A DNA stretch of 64,000 nt, taken from JASHPR01 sp963739645. GTDB lineage: Bacteria > Actinomycetota > Actinomycetes > Streptosporangiales > Streptosporangiaceae. Both the position numbers and the translations under genes were made by a program. The stretch spans positions 124,001 through 188,000 of the forward strand of contig CAVUBM010000060.1 of assembly GCA_963739645.1 (NCBI GenBank), read 5' to 3'. Every line of letters starts with the position of its first letter. The first letter of the stretch is position 1. Shown in pieces: positions 58,711 to 64,000 of the stretch. The notes below the pieces were generated by a model. The model did not search any database. It worked only from the letters and a program-made list of their open reading frames with translations, and was not told where the DNA came from.

Positions 58711-59226
58711 TATCCCACGGACGGCTACCCAGCGGATCGCTATCCGGCGGAGCGCCCCACTGAAGATGGGTACACGGCGAACAGCTACCCGGACAGTGGT
58801 TACGCAGGTAACGATGACCGTTATCCACCAGACGCCGGACACCCACCCCGGCCCGGGCGATTCCGGGACACCGACTCGCTCTGGCGGGCGTGGCGGATCC
58901 TTAACCTGGCTGACGGCCAGGAGGCCGCCATAACACAAGCGGCGTGGACGCGGGTCAACGCTATACACGAAGCGGCCGAACGCGAGGCCGCAGCGGTCCG
59001 GCAGCAGGCGAGCAACCAGATCGCCGCGATCCGTGCCGCCGCGGAACGGGATGCCGCCGCAGCGATCATGCCTGTGTCGGGAGAGCCTGGCCGGGCGGCG
59101 GAATATGCCCCTAACGGCGCCGTGTCACCCCCAACCCATCGCCCTTCCAGCGTCGCCGCCCGCGGACCTTCCCTCGGGCCCGGACCCCAGGCCCAGGGGG
59201 CAGTTGCCCCAGGCACGCGAACTTAG
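58711..59226 (+). CDS. Coiled-coil protein with Tyr-Pro-rich N-terminus, start codon unclear
   Basis: About 170 codons open after an in-frame TAA. The N-terminal 50 residues are a YP/DRYP-rich disordered region (TDGYPADRYPAERPT), followed by SLWRAWRILNLADGQEAA and a long Ala/Glu/Arg helix (AAEREAAAVRQQASNQIA) typical of coiled coils, then a Pro-rich tail. No ATG, GTG or TTG occurs before residue 50; an ACG at 58717 lies 7 bases after GGGAGGGA and may be a mis-sequenced ATG, or the true start is upstream beyond an indel. I do not recognise a family with certainty. Confidence 0.6.
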   Translation, partial: YPTDGYPADRYPAERPTEDGYTANSYPDSGYAGNDDRYPPDAGHPPRPGRFRDTDSLWRAWRILNLADGQEAAITQAAWTRVNAIHEAAEREAAAVRQQASNQIAAIRAAAERDAAAAIMPVSGEPGRAAEYAPNGAVSPPTHRPSSVAARGPSLGPGPQAQGAVAPGTRT

Positions 59227-59270
59227 AGCGCCGCTCAGCCTAATCAGCAGGCGTCGCTGTCGTCTGATCG

Positions 59271-59701
59271 CTAGCCGGACGTCCCGCCGCGCTCGCTTCT
59301 TCTGGCGAGGCGCTGGAGTTGCCGTTCATGCACGCCGCTCACCCACTCCCAGCCGGACTTTGCCGATGGGCCGACCCGCGAGTCGCTGGGAACATGGGCG
59401 TCACGCAAGGCATGCACGTACGCCCGATCCTGGCCGATCCGGGCGTGTACCTGATCAGCTTCGCCGATGGACCCGTGGCCGGGGACGAGGACATCGACAT
59501 CGCCCGCCACGCCCTCGAGCAGCCGCAGCGCGGCAAGGTAGTCCTCGATCGGGTCCGCGGTGCCGTCCAGGTCGAGCATCGGAATCAGGACATCAGAAAG
59601 CATGTCGCCGGCGACGAGAACCCCGCGTTCCTCAATCAACAGCTCCCGCAACGCTGTGCTCACCTCGGCGATCGTGCCACCCTCCACCGAGAGGATCAAG
59701 C
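59271..59701 (-). pseudogene. 3' half of a metallo-beta-lactamase-fold hydrolase gene
   Basis: About 140 residues of the C-terminal half of an MBL-fold hydrolase: VLVAGDMLSDVLIPML (metal-ligand Asp), DYLAALRLLEGVAGDVDVLVPGHGSIG (quoted across two parts; the ligand His is in PGHG) and AYVHALRDAHVP. The N-terminal HxHxDH half is absent; upstream sequence is the end of the helicase gene. It is therefore a 5'-truncated remnant, or the start has been lost through indels. Confidence 0.65.
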
Positions 59702-62700
59702 GGAGGTCGCGGCCGCGGCCGGGACGGCGCCGTCCACGTAGGTGACGCTGTTCGCGGGGATGGCCGGGATGCGCGGGCCGGGCAGCACGACCGCGGTGAG
59801 GTTCAGCGGGTCGGTCGCCGACAGCCGCACCGGCTGACCGGTGGGCCGCTGCTTGCGGACCGCGCGGAGCAGGTCGACCGCGTCCGGGTGGGCGTACTGC
59901 TCGCCGCTGAACCCGGCCACGAACCGGCCGCCGCGGATGGTCCCGCGCGCCTCCATGCGGCGCAGCGCCCACAGCACGTCGCGCCACGGCACGGCCAGGT
60001 TCTCCCGGCGGGCCAGGTCGCGGAAGATCACACCCCAGCGCGCGGCGAGCTGCTCGGCCACGGCCTCGGCCAGCTCGTCCCGGTCGGGCGCGGTCGCCGG
60101 GGTGGGCAGCAGGCACCAGCGCCCGGTCGAGCCCGAGCTGGTCCCGCGGATCCCGTGCCGCAGCCCGCGCCGCGCCGGGCCGGGGCGGCCGCCGCGCCGC
60201 AGCAGGGAGCGCACGGCCCGGAACCCGTCCGCGGTGATCAGGCCGCGGGCCACGCCCTCCCACAGCGCCTCCTCCACCTCGGCGGGCAGCCGGCCGGTGA
60301 CCGCGGCCAGATCGGGGCGGAACAGCGCGCCGTGCTGGCGCAGCGCGTCGATGATGTCGCGGGCCCGGCCCGGGCCCGGCTCGGCCGGGGTCGCCTCGCC
60401 GCGGACGGCGCGCAGCAGCCAGGGCAGGTCCTCGCGGATGGACAGCGTGATCGGGGTGGCCCGGGACGGGGCCAGCCCGCTGCGCCGCGCCGGGTCGTCG
60501 TCGCTGTCCCGCAGGGACAGCCGCTCCCAGGTGACCTGGCCGGACAGGCACAGCTCGTCCAGCCATTCGCGCTTGTACCCGTCCACCCGGGCCGCGAGGA
60601 TGCCGGTCTCCCAGGCCCCGGCGGCCAGCTCGAAGCCCTGCAGCTGCTCGACGACCGCGAGCACGCCGAACCGCCCCTCGCGCCGGGTGCCCGGCTCGAC
60701 GTGCTGCCAGCGCAGCAGGAACCGCATGAAGTCCCTGGCGTTGACCGGCTCGATCTCGCTGCGCTGCCGCTGCCGGGTGTAGCCGTGGATCCGGGCCAGC
60801 AGCCGCCGGGCACAGAACTCCTCGGCCCCGCCCTGCGCCGCCGCGGTGAACCGGCCCCGGAGCGCGAAGCCTTCCTCCTCCAGCCGGGCCAGCGCGCGCA
60901 CGATCAGGTTCTCCGGCAGCCCGGTCGCGCCGGACAGGTCCGCGACGGTCGACGGCCCCCGGCAGTCCAGGTGACCGCGGAGCAGCTCAGCGGCGGCGAC
61001 GTCCGGGTCCGGCGGCTCGGCCGGGATAACCGGGGCGGGGAGGTCAGGGACGATCGCGGCGTCGGGGAACAGCACCTCGATCGCGGGACGGCGTTCGACC
61101 GCGCACCACAGCTCCTCGGCCGGCCCGTGGTTCGCCGGTCGAGCCCGTGGTTCCCGGTCAGCCCGTGCAGCGCGGCCGCGCGGCGGTCGGCCACCAGGGC
61201 GGCGAACATCTCCCGCCACTCGCCGGCGGGCCGCAGGACCACGGTCGTCATCAGCAGGTCGTGCAGCTCGTCCGCGTCCCGCGGGTCGGGCCGGACCTGG
61301 GCGGTCACCCGCTCGATCGCGGCCGGGTCGAGCCGGCCCAGCTCGCCGGCCTCCACCGGCAGGCCGCGGCGCAGCGGCACGGCCCGGCTGCGCCGCTCCT
61401 CCAGCGGCGCGTCGTCCAGGAACGTGAACGGCCGCCCGTTCAGGATCTCGTGCGCGAGCACCGACGGCTCGGTGGTGTCCCGCACCACCACGGTGACCCG
61501 GCCGGACTCGATCCCGCGCGAGCAGCTCCCTGAGCCCGTCGATGTCCATCGCCTCGTGCAGGCAGTCGTCGAGGGTCTGGCGGACCAGCGGGTGGTCGGG
61601 GATCTCCATCGGGCCCGGCGCCACGTTCTCCTGGCACGCGGCCAGCGTCGGGAACACCGCCGCCATCAGGTCGTCGGCCTCCATCCGCTGGATCGCGGGC
61701 GGGTTCTTCTTCCCGCCGCGCATCCGCAGCACGGTCAGGGACGTGTTCAGGTTCCAGCGCCACCGGGCCGGGAACATCGGCGAGGTCAGCACCGCCTGCC
61801 GGACCACGCCCTCGACGGTCGCCGAGGCCAGGAACTTCGGCACCCGCTCCAGCGGGAAGCTGTGCTGCGGCCCGAGCGAGAGCAGGATCGCGTCGTCGCT
61901 GGCCGCCGCCTGCAGCTCGAAGTCGAACGTGACGCAGAACCGCTTGCGCAGCGCGAGCCCGAGCGCCCGGTTCAGCCGCACCCCGTACGGCGCGTGCCCC
62001 ACCAGCTGCATCCCGCCGGCCTCGTCGAAGAACCGCTCCAGCACGATCGTGTCCATGGTCGGCAGCACCCCGAGCTGCGCCAGCCCGGCCCGCAGGTAGG
62101 CCACGATCGTCTCGGCGGCGGCGTCGCCGAGCCCGCACTCGGCCGCCAGCCACGCGATCGCCTCGGCCGGCGGCCGGGCCGCCACCGCGGCGCGCAGGTT
62201 GCTGACCTCCTCGGACAGTTCCCGCGTGCGGCCCGGGGCTTCGCCCAGCCAGAACGGAATAGACGGGGGCGCTCCCTCAGCGTCCACCACCCGGACGACG
62301 CCGGGCTCGACCCGGCGGATCCGCCACGAGTGGGTGCCGAGCAGGAACACGTCGCCCGCCATCGACTCGATGGCCCAGTCCTCGTTCACGGTCCCGATCA
62401 GGGTCTGGTCGGGCTCGGCCAGCACCCGGTAGTCGCCGAGCTCGGGAATCGCCCCGCCGGAGGTGAGCGCGGCGATCCTGGCCCCGCGCCGGCCGCGCAG
62501 CCGCCCGTTCACCTGGTCCCGGTGCAGGTACGCCGCGCGGCGGCCGCGCCCGGTGGGGATCCCGTCGGTGACCAGCCCGGCGACCTCCTCGAAGTCCTCC
62601 TGGGAGATCCCGGCGTACGGGGCGGCCCGGCGCATCAGGGCCAGCAGGTCCTCCTCGGCCCAGTCCGCGGCCGCGCACTCGGCCACCATCTGCTGGGCCA

Positions 62701-64000
62701 GGATGTCCAGCGGCGCGTCCGGGATCAGCAGCGCGTCGAGCCGCCCGGTGCGCACCCCGCGGAGCAGGGCCGCGCACTCGACCAGCTCGTCGCGGGACAT
62801 CGGGTACAGCCGCCCCGACGGCGTCCCGCCGCGGGAGTGATTCGACCGGCCCACCCGCTGCAGGAACGTGGCGAAGCTGCGCGGCGAGCCGATCTGGCAC
62901 ACCAGCTCCACCGGCCCGATGTCGATGCCGAGCTCCAGGGACGCGGTCGCGACCAGGGCCCGCAGGTCGCCGCTGCGCAGCCGGGCCTCGACCCGCTGCC
63001 GCCGGTCTTTGGACAGGCTGCCGTGGTGGGCGGCGACCTGCCCGTCCCCGAGCCGCTCGCCCAGCTCGTGCGCGACCCGCTCGGACAGCCGCCGGTTGTT
63101 CACGAACACCAGCGTGGTCCGGTGCTCCTGCACGTGGCCGGCGATCAGGTCGAGGATCTCGGCCATCTGCTCGGCCGACGCGACCGCGCCCAGCTCGTCG
63201 TCGGGCAGCTCCAGGGCCAGGTCGAGGTCGCGGCGGTGCCCGGAGTCCACGATCGAGCAGCGCGGTGACCCGTCCGGGCGTTCCCGGCCGTCGCCCACGC
63301 CGACCAGCAGCCGGGCCACGCGCTCGATCGGCCGCTGCGTGGCGGACAGCCCGATCCGCTGCAGCGGCACCCCGTCCGCCGCCGCCACGTGCTCCAGCCG
63401 CTCCAGGGTCAGGGCCAGGTGGGAGCCGCGCTTGTTCCCGGCCACGGCGTGGATCTCGTCCACGATCACGGTCCGGGCCGCGGCCAGCATGGCCCGGCTC
63501 CGCTCCGCGGTCACCAGCAGGTACAGCGACTCCGGCGTGGTGATCAGGAAGTCCGGCGGGTGCCTCAGCATCGCCGCCCGCTCGGCCGCGGCGGTGTCCC
63601 CGGTCCGCACCGCCACCCGGATCGTGGGCGCGCTCAGCCCCAGCTCGGCCGCGGTCTCGGCGATCTCGGCCAGCGGGCGCTCCAGGTTCAGCTGGATGTC
63701 GACCGCCAGCGCCTTCAGCGGCGACACGTAGACCACCTGCGGGCCTGTATTACCCGGGGGGGACGACCCCCCAGGACCCCCCCGCGCGCCATCCGCTCGG
63801 GCCGGCTAAGCCCGGCCGTCGCGGCTGACCCGGCTTCGCCGGACCCGCTGCCATGCCGGCCGGCATCTGGCGGGCCGAACAGGCAGGGTTGCCACCCCGG
63901 GCTCGCGGCGACCGCGGCCTCGTGGGCCCGGTAGATCCGGTCGATGCACACCAGGAACGCGGCCAGCGTCTTGCCCGAGCCGGTCGGCGCCGCGATCAGC
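59696..64000 (-). CDS. lhr: Lhr-family ATP-dependent helicase, partial (5' end outside window; frameshifts)
   Basis: About 1430 residues visible of a roughly 1500-residue protein. Motif I APTGSGKT lies at the window edge; VYVSPLKALAVD (Ia), TTPESLYLLV, VDEIHAVAGNKRGSHLAL (II), GLSATQRPIERVA (III), LVFVNNRRLSERV, HHGSLSKDRR and LQRVGRSNHSRGG (VI) follow, then the long Lhr C-terminal region to SVTYVDGAVPAAA. Frame changes near 61515 and 61130 and in the G/C runs near 63760. Between motifs I and Ia is an extra palindromic segment. Lhr is a DNA repair helicase acting on RNA:DNA hybrids. Confidence 0.9.
63750..63870. repeat. Palindrome-rich insertion within lhr
   Basis: Four successive palindromes: GGGGGG-acga-CCCCCC (63757-63772), GGCCGG-ctaagc-CCGGCC (63800-63817), CCGGC-ttc-GCCGG (63830-63842) and the perfect ATGCCGGCCGGCAT (63853-63866). 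They lie where normal Lhr proteins have only a short loop between motifs I and Ia. Read through, the segment would add about 40 residues rich in Gly, Pro and Ser. Confidence 0.6.

Noticed and set aside
59033..63268. Very long plus-strand open frame opposite lhr
   Set aside because: It is antisense to a well-supported helicase; the translation is low-complexity Arg/Pro/Gln sequence with no motifs, as expected from third-position GC bias.

Overview
The window is high-GC DNA with densely packed, often overlapping genes, AGGAGG-type ribosome sites, GTG/TTG starts and actinobacterial gene families: an ergothioneine cluster, a winged-helix DNA-binding protein typical of filamentous actinomycetes, Lhr helicase, archaeal-type ATP ligase, and IclR/TetR/LuxR regulators. 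It looks like a soil or plant-associated filamentous actinomycete (Streptosporangiales/Frankia-like); the genus cannot be fixed from sequence alone. A striking property is that roughly forty single-base indels break otherwise normal genes, especially in very GC-rich stretches (18.2-19.3, 48.0-48.5, 50.8-51.1, 53.2-57.3 kb). Essential-looking genes are affected and the lower-GC genes are not, so most are probably sequencing errors; such genes are annotated here as one CDS spanning all frames.

Layout. 0-2.8 kb: tetR, ABC ATPase and ABC-2 permease of a drug-exporter operon, with a probable leaderless promoter. 3.0-4.7 kb: ATP-dependent DNA ligase. 4.8-10.5 kb: a relic of a Rieske oxygenase, a LuxR regulator, a secreted vanadium-haloperoxidase-like protein, an epoxide-hydrolase-like enzyme with a FAD oxidoreductase, and an HSL-type esterase. 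10.7-15.3 kb: two coupled large membrane proteins, one with PAP2-like and kinase-like domains, one with membrane, kinase-like and flippase-like domains. 16.1-28.3 kb: a long leftward catabolic operon (acyl-CoA dehydrogenase pair, CoA-transferase, peptide-type ABC importer, CocE/NonD hydrolase, Rieske oxygenase) facing a divergent IclR gene and an amidohydrolase. 30.4-32.1 kb: a Tat-exported amine oxidase.

32.3-36.85 kb is the most unusual part: a cassette, markedly lower in GC over most of its length, encoding a two-TM protein, an EAD1-like domain fused to a trypsin-like protease, a stand-alone protein resembling the same EAD1-like domain, an FGE-like protein without the paired catalytic cysteines, a 190-residue protein I do not recognise, and a GT4 glycosyltransferase. 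It resembles EAD-linked biological-conflict systems and is the best candidate here for an undescribed system.

36.9-43.2 kb: class V aminotransferase, hydrolase-LuxR fusion, MddA-like methyltransferase, luciferase-family oxidoreductase, cupin, and an intact IS4-type element with a perfect 10-bp target duplication and a hairpin covering its transposase start. 43.2-50.1 kb: a second catabolic group (MDR oxidoreductase, amidohydrolase, acetate-type transporter, IclR, CoA-transferase, LigB and LigA extradiol dioxygenase). 50.1-53 kb: small enzymes, with related palindromes on both sides of an ornithine-cyclodeaminase-like gene. 53.2-57.5 kb: egtABCD. 57.6-64 kb: a PPOX-type protein, a coiled-coil protein, a metallo-beta-lactamase remnant, and Lhr helicase running off the end with a palindrome-rich insertion between its first helicase motifs.
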